Source: Cryptomeria japonica
Lineage: Eukaryota; Streptophyta; Pinopsida; Cupressales; Cupressaceae
NCBI RefSeq assembly: GCF_030272615.1
Contig: NC_081409.1
Location: forward strand, 473,862,573-473,926,572
DNA length: 64,000 nucleotides
Reading direction: 5' to 3'
Shown here: positions 12,967 through 23,053 of the stretch, one piece after another
How positions within the stretch are numbered: position 1 is the first letter of the stretch
Layout of the letters: every line of letters begins with the position of its first letter
Notes under the pieces: generated by a model
Told to the model about the DNA's origin: nothing
Seen by the model: only the letters and a program-made list of their open reading frames with translations
Databases searched by the model: none
Position numbers and translations under genes: made by a program

Positions 12967-14562
12967 TGAGATATCCCTTACCAAATCTGTCCTCAAAATG
13001 TTGATTATAGGCTCAAGGAATATTATCAAACACTTAGCATACAATGTATGAAACCGCTGTTATGAATTTTCTGATTGTCTTCTTGAGTTCGTAGGTTGCA
13101 AATGAAGTTATTGAAGGCTTCTAACAATGCAAGGTTGTTATACAAATGATATACTAGCTGTTTCAGACCTTTACACACACATGTAAATGACTGAAATTAA
13201 CTAGCACAGCTAGTTGACATTAAGACAAACACTTGCCATGCATCCCAATGTACACCTACTACCACTAGGCATTTAAACAAACAGTTGGCATACAAGCCAT
13301 ATGCTGATAATAAACCAAATACAAATAACCATAAAGCTTTAATTGTAATGCAACTCAAGATACATGACAATGCAATAAACAATAATCTGAAGAGTCTTTT
13401 ATTGGAATGTAGCAAACAACTATGGTATTAACAAGCATGGAACCTGTTAACTACAGCAGCAACCATAAACTTTATCGTTTCTTTTTGATAGACTTTATCA
13501 TGGCCTTCCAAATGCTGTGTTTATTCTTCTCTTATACCAGCTCTGCCAAAGATTATTTCCTTCGATTTTATTGTGCCTTCTAAATAGAAATCGCACCATA
13601 CAGGTGTGCCCAACAATGAGAGTATACGGCAAGCTTTTTGCAGCAACTGTATAGCTTAAAGAAGCAAGCTAATGACTAAAGGAAATCACCAACACAATAA
13701 TCTCGATCTGTTAGTTGAAAACCCCTTTGGATTTGCTCTGAATGTCCACGAAACTTCACCAATAAAGCCCAATTAGAACTCCTGAATGAAGCTCTCTTGA
13801 ATGCCAAATTCATTGGATATTTCACCAACTCAAATGGCTGCAACACTGGAGATTTTCCGTTCTCCAATGGTTGTTTAAAGCATGAAACCCTCGGTCTCTT
13901 CTCCCAAATCAAGTTCAAAGAAAATAGATGCATAACAAAAATAATTGAACTTCTCTTTTTTCATGCTTTTATATTCTCAATAAGAAGTTTGAACCTCTCC
14001 CAAAAAGGCACATTTAATCATTTAAATGAAATATTATTTCATTTGCTCATAAATGAATAAACTTTGGGTTATGTGCCAAATAATTAATTAATAATTTGGC
14101 CCCCTCTTTGATGATGAAAATGACCCTTTCTTTATGAAATAATAATAACTTATAACATATTATTAAATGGCCTCATAATAAAATTTATTAATAAAGTTAT
14201 CACTTTTATAATAATCAAATAAGCATAACTCCTTGATTAATCAATATTTGTTCATTCTGTGTGCATTGGGGAGTCAACCATTCTATCCTCTGTCCAACCC
14301 ACTGACTTACCTAAAATAGAAAGGGTCCCTCTCGATCGTCTCTTTACTTACTATAAATAGTAAGTATATGAAACTAAGCTCAAACGAAGTCCAATCTGAG
14401 CCAAACGAAGAGCAAATTGGAACAAATTCTTGTGAAGACAAGAACCCCCATTAACCAAGCCTCTGCCTCAAATGACCCTCTATCCACAATTATTAGCCTA
14501 TGAGGGTCAGAATGATAGACTAATCATCCAAAATCCATGTTTGCTAAAATGGGAACATTACA
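12967..14562 (-). mobile_element. Solo LTR, duplication ctgtg, nested in the pol-less element
   Basis: 1,596 bp homologous over its length to the LTRs of the host element but clearly more diverged (a related subfamily). Ends are TG...CA, flanked by ctgtg at 12962-12966 and 14563-14567. Near its minus-strand start it has the palindromic TATA region CTTACTATAAATAGTAAG at 14347-14364, also seen in the host LTRs. It interrupts the gag-like frame. No internal region remains, so it arose by LTR-LTR recombination. Confidence 0.85.
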
Positions 14563-14746
14563 CTGTGGATATCAAATCATCACCAACTGCCACTGTAGGA
14601 AACTGTACTGTATCTGTAGCTGGTGAAAACTGTGCCAAACTCAATTCTACGGTAAGCTCCTCCAATTGTGACTGCGACTCCTAAAGGGCCAACTGGGCAC
14701 TTTTTAATGAATCCATAGTCACCTCAAGCTCATGAGTGAGCTTGTC

Positions 14747-15597
14747 TGTTGAAATTATAGCTAAGTTCAAATTACATGTAATTATAGCTTGCTATGAATA
14801 TTGGGCAAGACCTATATAATGTAACTTGTGGATATGACAAGACCTATATAATGTAACTTGTGGATAGGACGAGACCTATTGAATGTAACTTGTATTAAAA
14901 CGTGTTGGAGCTGACCTATATTAAAATCACTTGTAACGTGAGGGCTATTTCAATTTTGGCGCCAACCTTAAAGCATTGAATTGTCCGACTTGGGAGAATT
15001 AAAAGGCTAAGTCTCCTATATATACAAGGCCATCAATCATTGTATGACACAATACACTCAAGCGAATTACTCTCTAATCTGCAAGTCATCTAAGTATTCA
15101 GCGAATCCTTCTAAGAGATCAGCGAATTCTTCTTGAAGGCAGCAACCATCATCTAGAAGACAACAAACACCACTGAGTGACTGCGAACTGGTTGCAAGTG
15201 GCAACAACCATCATTTAGAAGACAACGAACACCATTGAGTGCCTGCGAACTGGTTTCAAGTGGCAGCAGTCATCATTTGAAGATCAGCGAACTATTCTTG
15301 AAGGTTGTGAACACCATTCTAGGATCAACAAACTTCATCCCTGGGACAACAACTTTTGTATTGCAGATAAGTGCAACATGCCCTAGGTTAGAAGTATAAC
15401 TGTGATTAGGTTGCTGTTAAAGATTGAAGGTCATTGTAAATTAAATTGGTGTTGCCCAATAAAGATCTGAGATTAGTGGCTAGGTTTTTCACCTCCAAGA
15501 GGGAGGTTTTCCCAGGGTATCTGTGTGTTTTGTGTTTGTTCTTCATTGCATTCTGATTTCTGTTGTTTATTGTTTAATTTGATTGCTAAAATTAACA
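14747..15597 (+). mobile_element. Solo copia-type LTR, duplication ttgtc
   Basis: 851 bp, TGTTGAAATTATAG...CTAAAATTAACA, flanked by ttgtc at 14742-14746 and 15598-15602. It carries a TATA box (CCTATATATACAAG, about 15015-15028) and the GAGGTTTTCCCAGGGTA motif common near the 3' end of plant copia LTRs. Inside are three copies of a roughly 35-bp repeat (AAGACCTATATAATGTAACT, 14809-14910) and a roughly 65-bp duplicated block (15150-15270). It interrupts the coiled-coil part of the gag-like frame. Confidence 0.88.
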
Positions 15598-16840
15598 TTG
15601 TCAACTTCCTCTTCCTTCCCCTTTAGTGCATTGTATCAAATACAATCCCACTTGAGAAGAAAGTCCCTATCAGCAAGTAGCTGTAAGTAATTTTGTTTCA
15701 TTATCCCAATGGCTACTCGTAGTGAATGGAACTCTGCTAGGAATAGGCCACTATCACTGTGCTCATCTGACATAGGAGTACCCCAACCAACGTAGCCAAC
15801 ATCTGACGAGCAACATCAAAGTGCTCTATGGCTGTGGCAATCATGCCATCATTAACCTTAAGCTGCCCAACCGAATGATGAGGACTTTGAAACCAATGAC
15901 TTTCATGCAAGTGTTCTGACCCAAAATCTGCACTATGATATGAAGCTGTATCCTCATGAGTAGCAACTTGTGTGTTATCATCAATGCACACATCAACATC
16001 CAAGGTATTGCTGCTAAGCGCCTCATCGGATGGTTCAACTGGCAAGGTAGAAGCTGCTGATATGACAATATCTTCACACACTTCCATTTCCAATATAACT
16101 GCATGTCCATCCAACTCACGATCTTGGGATTCCATGTCAACATATGAACCTTCTAGCTTGTTTTCTAAGGTCCAATCTGAAAAATCAGACTCACCATGAC
16201 ATGAATCCACATCACACATTGCACCATTAGTACCCAAATCTCGAGTACCGTCATGTGACAACTTAATAGAAGCATCTTGCACATGTGTAGTCACTGCTGT
16301 CTCATGCTGATGCAAAATTTAATCACTGCTATCATGCAGATCAGAACTGTTATGGGTCAATATTTCCATGCAATCTTCATTCTTGACGCTGGTATCATGA
16401 GTGCCAAAACTCAAGGTCACTCCCACAACACTTTTTGAACTTGCCATGAGTTTGAAATCATCGTTACGCTCTAGTGGAAGACTGCTGTCATAAAGATTGG
16501 ACTTGTTATCATGACTGATAACAACTTCTTGAGCGCTAATAATGTCAACATTCTCCTTAAAACTCACCTTCTTTTCCATTATTTCCTTTGTACTGATAAG
16601 ATAATTTGTATTAGTGTTTGCTTTCTTTTTCTTTGCAAACAAGGGATCCAAAATTTCCGGATGTTGTAAAAACCTTGTTAAATTCCTATAATAGTTTTGA
16701 AAGCCCTGCATGAGCTTTGGCATGAGTTTCTGTATAGACTTCATTTTACCCATACCGAAACAAAAACAAGAGTGCTGGTTACTCTAATATCAATTGTGGG
16801 AGCTCAATGATTTCCAACCCCAGTAGGATGGCAGGAAACC

Positions 16841-16853
16841 GCTCTAATACCAC
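16841..16853 (-). other. Primer binding site (tRNA-iMet type)
   Basis: On the minus strand, directly after the 5' LTR, the sequence G-TGGTATTAGAGC matches the usual plant primer site TGGTATCAGAGC with one change. Confidence 0.75.
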
Positions 16854-18254
16854 TGTAATATCCTTTGCCAATTCTGACCTCAAAATGTTGATTAGAGGCT
16901 CAAGGAATATAGTCAAACACTTTACATACAACCTCTTTACTTGTTGTTTCTATGTTTTAGTCTGATAATGATTGCTGGAAATGATGTCAAATGTGATTTA
17001 AATGCTTTCAAATGGTTACTAAGATGTCTAGGCAAAGAACCATAATGCAAATGCAATTCTTTTTGTCTTTTTGAATGCATATAGATGACCCACACAAAGT
17101 AAATATGTACCTACAACAGCTAGACATTAATACAAATAGTTGACATGCAAATTAAATATGAGAGATACAACTCTTGACATTCAAACTCCTTGTGACTACA
17201 ATGACATTAGAATGCAATGAGATTGCTTACAAACTGAAATGACAAGCAAAAGGCCCCTGTTCTAGCATGAACTTCTGATATAAAGTTGTAGCAGCATTAA
17301 ATGTAAATCTTATCCAATGAAGCACCAACTGGACCTCTGTATGAAGCCCACAGTCAAGCAATGATTTGGCTGGTCTTTTACAGCCTCAAGATTGCATAAA
17401 CACTAAAGAGATTTCGTTCTCCAATGCTGAAGTTGCTTGAAACCCTAGGTCTCAATGCACAACACCCAAAAGCAAAGACAAATGATCATCAATAATGAAT
17501 TTGATTTGCTTTTTGAAACCTTTTATATCCTCTCAACTCTTAAATGCCTTTAATTCCCTCTTGAAATCCACTTTAGGGTTTTAATAAAACTTATGATAAC
17601 TTTTAAAAAGGGTCGATCCCTTCATTTGGTGCAAAACAAAATATAAAGTATGTATATTAATAATCACTTATATCTCCCTTGAAATTGGTACTTTATATTA
17701 TTCTTCATATGCACTTTATAATTTGACTTTATTATCATTAAATGCCCTTTTATAATAAAATCAAATAAAGTCATTAAATGCTCACTTTATAATTTGACTT
17801 TATTATATTAAATTCCCTTTAATTATAAAGTCACATGAAGTCAATATAATATTCACTTAAAATAATTAATTACTATTAAAGTAACACTTTAATAATAATT
17901 AAATGTCATAACTCCATTAATAATCATCATTTAATGATCTTGACTTTTCATCACGGGCTAGCCCCACTACTCCCACTGTCAATCTGGATGCCTTACTAAA
18001 AATTTTAAGGGTCACTCTCTAACATCCACTGACTTACTATAAATAGTAAGACCCTCAAAACGGAACCAGGAACGTCTGAATATCAATGCCATAGAAGAAA
18101 TGAAAGACCTGGTGAGATAAACACTTACACCGGTCACCTGAAGAGCTCCAAAACTCCCAAACTGGACCCTTTAATCCACCATACTAGTGTACAAGGGTCA
18201 AAATAATAGGCTAACTCCTCGAACTTTGATGCTCACGAAAATGAGAACATTACA
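16854..18254 (-). repeat. 5' LTR of the pol-less element
   Basis: 1,401 bp, beginning TGTAATGTTCTC and ending GGATATTACA on the minus strand. It lacks two segments (about 200 and 80 bp) present in the 3' LTR. The rest aligns closely by eye. Confidence 0.88.
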
Positions 18255-18259
18255 AGTTT

Positions 18260-20130
18260 ATGAAGTGTTGCCTTACACCCTTGACCGACTTCAACATCTC
18301 TATGTGGGGCAACTCTTGTTGACTTAGAAAGGAACTCAACACTATTAATATTTGGGACTCAATGCAAAGGCAAGACAGGGTGGTCATTTTGTTCCATGTC
18401 TCTTCAATGATTTTTTCTAGTTGTTTGAAGAAAGTTTCTTTAGGATATTTCTCTTTTGCATTTATGATGGATTTCATCTTCTCAATCATTGAGTCGATGC
18501 CGTCATATATGTCACCCAAACAAGGCCTATCCATGTCAGTTTATTAGATCATGCTCAATATGGGCTCAGTGAAACTGAGGAGATATTTAACACAATCCCA
18601 CCAAATGTCATCTAACATCATTTGCTGGAGCTTTTCTGCCCTTGTAGTGCTATTGCGTCCATATGGACCAACTTGGGCTAATGAACATGTTAGAAAGTGC
18701 TTCATGAACCTTAACAAGTCATCTCAACACAATTGTCTTAGAGGAAAAATGGGTCTCAACAACCTATTTGAAAAAAAAAAAAATCAAAAAAAATCTAGAT
18801 AAATTAAAGTTAAAATAAAATTAAAAAGTTTAGTAAAGCAAAACATATTTAACTTACCTTCAACAGGTCCAATTTCTAGAATGTTCTAATTATGCCTTGT
18901 GACATATGGTGGTTGGTGACAAACATTTGGATCTTTTTGGGCTCAACATGCACTTAATTGATCCAATCAGTTTTGGTGCCAAGTTCTTCTAGCATAAGGT
19001 TGAGGGAGTGAACAACATAAAGTGTACAAAAAATGTGTGAATAGTGCTCCTCAACCAATATTCTGGCCAGTCCACAATTTTTGGCATTGTCAGTGACAAC
19101 TTGCACAACATTTTGACACCCCACATCGTTAATGGTTTGACAAAGTGTTAGCAATAAATGCACCATCCTTAATCTCCCCTTCACATCTAATTGCTTTTAA
19201 AAACATTGCCCCATCAGGGGACACTACAATAACATTGATGAATGGCTGATTTCTCACATCTATGCATCCATCGGAAACAATGGACACCTCTTTTTCCAAT
19301 AAGACGCTACTCACCTCATATTAGGCCTGTGTACCCTTTTGGAGCCTCATAATTTGCTTTTACCATTTGTCGCCAATATTGTGAGCGAACCACATTGAAT
19401 GCCAATCCATTCACATAGAGACATCTAGCATGTGTTGAATGACAATCTCTCAAGACTTGTTTTGAAATGCCATTTCCAATGGTCTCTTTGATCTCTTATG
19501 TGTATAGGCCATAGGTTGTTCTTTAGGTGTGGGAAAAATAGGTGGCTCTTTATAGGTTGAAAATAAGAAGGTTGCAGCAGGACCTTCATCACTCGAGATC
19601 TTTTCTTTAAAAAATGATGTGATTTACGACTAGCTTCTTGATTTGCTTTTTCTTGCTAACCAATATATGCCAAGACTGTGATTCTAGAATGTTGGTACCA
19701 TTTTTGTTTAGCAAAATATGATGCCTTGTCCAAGGATCTTTCACAAATGGTCTTTAACTTGACTGTAAGAGCTCAAATATCTAAGATTATATTTATCACA
19801 AATCCAAACTTAACCCCCACCACCTAGAAGCTGTTGTACCATTTCAACATATTTCCAAAGGGAAGAGTTTGTGTTTGTTTCCAAGTGGGATCAGCTCATG
19901 GAGCTATAATCGAATGCTATTGTGATACCTAAGATCACAAGTTCAGTGAACAACTCATTCGAAAAATTGGAACAAATGAAAACCAAGAAAAGCTCATATA
20001 GAAAAACTAAAGCATATATTACAGATTCCTACAAGAATGAAAACAAAACAAAAACTCTAAAACAAAACAAGAGAGTTCATTTGTAAGAAAAATATAGGAA
20101 AAAAACCAAAAACTTGAAAAAAACCTACCT
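18260..20130 (-). pseudogene. hAT transposase, N-terminal and central parts (DUF659)
   Basis: On the minus strand 18954-19314 encodes VSIVSDGCIDVRNQPFINVI, then VVSPDGAMFLKA and VVQVVTDNAKNCGLA. This is the DUF659 core of plant hAT transposases (VSDGWTDxRxRxLIN, VVQVVTDNAxN), with the tryptophan of SDGWTD changed. At 18250-18534 it reads DRPCLGDIYDGIDSMIEKMK, the family's next conserved block, and continues across the insertion to 9666. Upstream at 19820-19960 a decayed DPTWK...LPFGN region resembles the BED-finger start. Many stops and frameshifts show it is dead. The catalytic reading is inferred from the family. Confidence 0.8.
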
Positions 20131-20606
20131 CTTTTGAAGAAATCTTCCTCTACGATCTCCTTGGCAACAAATGAACTCTCTCAAATGTGTTGGAATAGCA
20201 AACCAAAATTTTGGAATGGTTCACAAATCAATCTTCAACTCTATTTGCATAATGGGAAGCAAGAAAACTGTTTAGCATTGATGAATAATATTTTTGTTTA
20301 TCATTCACAATATGAGAAATGAGTATTTTTTTGTCTTTTAGATGTCTTGTATTCCACTTTTAGGGTTTTGAGGGGTGAATCGTCAAAAACAAAACATAAA
20401 AGTGTCTAAATTTGCTGGGTAGGCACAGGTACCCACCAAATTCACCCTGGGTTTGCTCGAGATGGATTCGCAAGAAAAAAACGAGACCCTGGATGGGCCT
20501 ACAAGTGGGCTGGATCTAGACCCGAACTGGGGGAAGATTGGAACCGAACCCAAGACCTTCGCCTAGTGGACCGGTAACACTGTGTTGTGACCTTTTTCAC
20601 ACATCG

Positions 20607-20623
20607 CCCCATTGCAAATGGGG
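20607..20623. other. Conserved palindrome near the LTR tip
   Basis: CCCCATT-GCA-AATGGGG, a perfect 7-bp inverted repeat with a 3-nt spacer about 25 bp from the LTR start. It is also present at 54379-54395 and, with a mismatch, at 301-317. Confidence 0.7.
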
Positions 20624-20968
20624 ACCCTCTCTTTTCTTGCTTTCTAGAGTTTTGTTAGTGTCCTGTGACCTTTTGTTGTAGTTTCACCAAGCCTTGTCCA
20701 GTACAGAGCATTTCAGGCCTTGACAATTGAAAGTTAGTTTTTGCAAGTTATTTGATTCCTAAATGTGAACACCACCAGAGTGCTTAGAGAGGCCAAAGGA
20801 CGAAGATCGCAATTGATTTGGATGAATTTGGACAACTTTCTATTTTTAGAATGTTTTTTTTTAAATTTTTTTTCCTATTTTTTTGGAAGTTTCATTTTTG
20901 ACATTTTTAGCGCAATCCCCGGTATGGCTATTTTTAGAAAGTTTTCCCTATTTTTAAGGGATGTCTGC

Positions 20969-21321
20969 TTTTTGCTTTTTCGGGATGCAAACCTAGGGTT
21001 TACACTTGCACCACTGACCAGCTTCGACCAGAACTTGAAAATTCCAAGTTTTGACCTAAAAAAGCTAAATCCCTAGATTTTAGGCTTTTTGCTTTTTCGG
21101 GATGCAAACCTAGCGTTTACACTTTCACCACTGACCAACTTCGACCGGAACTTGGAAATTCCAAGTTTTGACCTAAAAAAGCTAAATCCCTAGATTTTAG
21201 GCATTTTGCTTTTTCGGGATGCAAACCTAGGGTTTACACTTGCACCATTGACCAGCTTCGACCGGAGCTCGAAAATTCCAAGTTTTGACCTAAAAAAGCT
21301 AAATCCCTAGATTTTAGGCTT
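20969..21321 (+). repeat. 117-bp tandem repeat, three copies
   Basis: The marker CGGGATGCAAACCTAG recurs at 20981, 21098 and 21215. Copies differ by only a few bases, so this expansion is young relative to the element's coding decay. Confidence 0.9.
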
Positions 21322-21469
21322 TTTGCTGCTTCAGATGATCCACCTAAGCATGGATTTCAAATTTCAAGTTAATCCGGTTAAATTTGATTAAGCTGTGAAA
21401 TTTTGAAATTTCTCTGAAAAATTCCTCTAAATTTGGCTAACAAGGGTTTTGAAGTATGGTTGCAGGTTC

Positions 21470-22160
21470 AAACTCCACCGCGATGCGGGAGACCATGTGG
21501 GAGCACTCTCCAAAGTCCGCCAAGGTTGGGAGACCATGTGGGAGCACTCTCCAAAGTCCGCCAAGGTTGGGAGGCCATGAAGACCAACACTCCAAAGTCC
21601 GCCATGTATGTGTAGGGTGCATAGGGGTATAGCCTAAAGTCCACCCAAGCATGCCCAGTGATGGGGGAGCCTAGCTTGAAGTCCGCCATAGGCTAGGAGG
21701 GTCATGAGGAGAGGTCTCTAAAGTCCGCCCAAGGTAGGGAGAACCTACAAAGTTCGCCCAAGAGCAACCTCCAAAGTCCGCCAAAGGTTAGAGAGCCATG
21801 AGGAGAGGTGCTTGAAGTACGCCCGAGGTCTTAAGATGGGAGTCACCTCCAAAGTCTGCCCAAGCATGCCCAGTGATGGAGGAGCCTAGCCTGAAGTCCG
21901 CCATAGGCTAGGAGGGTCATGAGGAGAGGTCTCTAAAGTCCGCCCAAGAGCACCAAGTCTAAACTCCACCTTAGGCCATGTGAGATAGTTGGTCTAAACT
22001 CCTCCATGTGTGTGATGCCACCAAGGGGTGCCACCAACACATTCCAAAGTCCGCCATACACATGGGAAGACCTTCCAAAGTCTGCCAAAACTTGGAGAAG
22101 ATGAAGATAAACTTCCAAAAGTCCGCCTACACATGGGAGGTCAAACAAAGTCAACATGAT
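21470..22160 (+). repeat. Degenerate AAAGTCCGCC array, period about 40 bp
   Basis: About 18 units, each centred on a variant of CCAAAGTCCGCC, spaced 30-45 bp, with variable linkers (CATGTGGGAGCACTC, GGTTGGGAGACC, CATGAGGAGAGG). Some variants read AAAGTCTGCC or AAACTCCACC. It has no sustained reading frame. Confidence 0.9.
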
Positions 22161-23053
22161 GTCACAAAAATCCACAGAGATTTCAAAATTAAATCCAAAA
22201 TGAAGGAAATATCTAAGGATTATTAAATATCTTCAAAATAAATCCAAAATGGAAAGTTTTTTTTGGAGGAAAAGAATATTGAAAGATTATTGAGATATTA
22301 AATCAAAATGGAAAGTTTTTTTGAAAGGGAATATTGGAGAATTGATAAATATCTTCAAACTTAAATCAAAATGGATTTTTTTTTTTGAGATATTGTCTTA
22401 AAACTGGGAAACATGAAGTTCAAATTACAAGTATGAGTTGGATGATTTTAAGGGTTTCTACCTGAAGATTTAACCTTGTCTACAAATACTTCATCATCAA
22501 CTTCATTATTACACCAAGAAGTTCAAAGTTACTAAGGAGAGCTTAGTAAAGTATGTTAGTTTGAAGATCATCTGGAGAAAATTCTAGATATTGCTTGAAG
22601 TTGGATAATATTTTTTGGCAAAAGTTTTACAGATTTTTGGAGAAAGGCAACTAGGACGAGGAAGAATTTTTTAAACTTTTCTGAATTTTCTGAGTATTCT
22701 GGAGAAAATTCTAGCCTTACTTCTATCCAAGTTAGAGGTGAAATTAAAATTATGAATTTTCTGAATATTTTCCAGAATTTGATAAATGATTTTTCGAAAA
22801 TTTTGGAGGAAGAAAATCATTTTTTCTGGCTAAGTATGATTTTTTTTTGAAAGTTTTGACATTTGGTGATAACCACAACCAGCCCTAAGACCAAGGGTTT
22901 TTAGGTGGAAATTCGATTTTTATGGCTAAGTATGAGAATAAAAATGGAAAATTTTCCAACACTTAGCCATTTCGCAGCCCCGTTATTTTCAAAACTTTGC
23001 AAATCATTTTCTAACTTTAAAATTTCGTTATTTGCTTGCAGGCCCCAAACGTT

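Larger units (their letters stand above)
11996..16753 (-). pseudogene. Long gag-like ORF of the pol-less element, broken
   Basis: Starts MGKMKSIQKLMPKLMQGF at 16753. The N-terminal part is rich in Ser, Asp and Glu (15737-16753, one stop near 16317). After a frameshift near 15730 it continues with a coiled-coil-like segment (LLADRDFLLKW, then EEEVDKLTHELEVTMDSL). Two solo LTRs split the frame at 14742-15602 and 12962-14567; in each case removing the LTR plus one duplication copy restores the frame. It then continues through VVSSSLEVSTMSDDAGQ and LQVLEDKVDSALFHFYHADT, and beyond several stops and frameshifts to about 11996. I recognise no enzymatic domain. A structural gag role is inferred from position and the coiled coil. 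Neither RT nor integrase motifs are present. Confidence 0.6.
9672..18254 (-). mobile_element. Pol-less LTR retrotransposon (LARD/TR-GAG type), duplication agttt
   Basis: Two LTRs in direct orientation (16854-18254 as 5' LTR, 9672-11320 as 3' LTR on the minus strand) are flanked by identical 5-bp duplications agttt at 9667-9671 and 18255-18259. A tRNA-iMet-like primer site and a purine tract sit at the expected internal ends. Between them is one long gag-like reading frame with no reverse transcriptase, RNase H or integrase motif. Such elements depend on enzymes from an autonomous relative. The insertion lies in the hAT gene. Two solo LTRs were later inserted into this element. The sequence near the purine tract resembles the 3' end of plant Ty3/gypsy elements (GCTCGAGGACAAGCAA on the minus strand). 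Confidence 0.88.
8714..20582 (-). mobile_element. hAT DNA transposon, split by later LTR-element insertions
   Basis: The left end starts CTAAGTTACTGGT, matching the terminal repeat of the 52794 MITE. The right end carries the inverse GACCGGTAAC at 20569-20577. Between them, on the minus strand, lie a decayed BED-like region, a DUF659 transposase region (18954-19314) and a C-terminal dimerisation region (about 8990-9400). Removing the 8.6-kb insert at 9672-18254 and one copy of agttt leaves about 3.3 kb, a normal hAT size. A giant LTR inserted at 20583, at or just inside the right tip, so the 8-bp duplication expected for hAT elements could not be confirmed. Confidence 0.72.

Noticed and set aside
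14472-14684. A 70-codon + strand ORF
   Set aside because: It crosses the end of the solo LTR into antisense gag-like sequence.
21470-22160. Possible CRISPR-like array
   Set aside because: Units are degenerate, spacers are not unique or of fixed length, and the sequence is plant nuclear DNA.
21433-22226. ORFs through the AAAGTCCGCC array (for example 21437-21689 and 21933-22175)
   Set aside because: Open frames arise from the tandem repeat in several frames on both strands, with no consistent protein.
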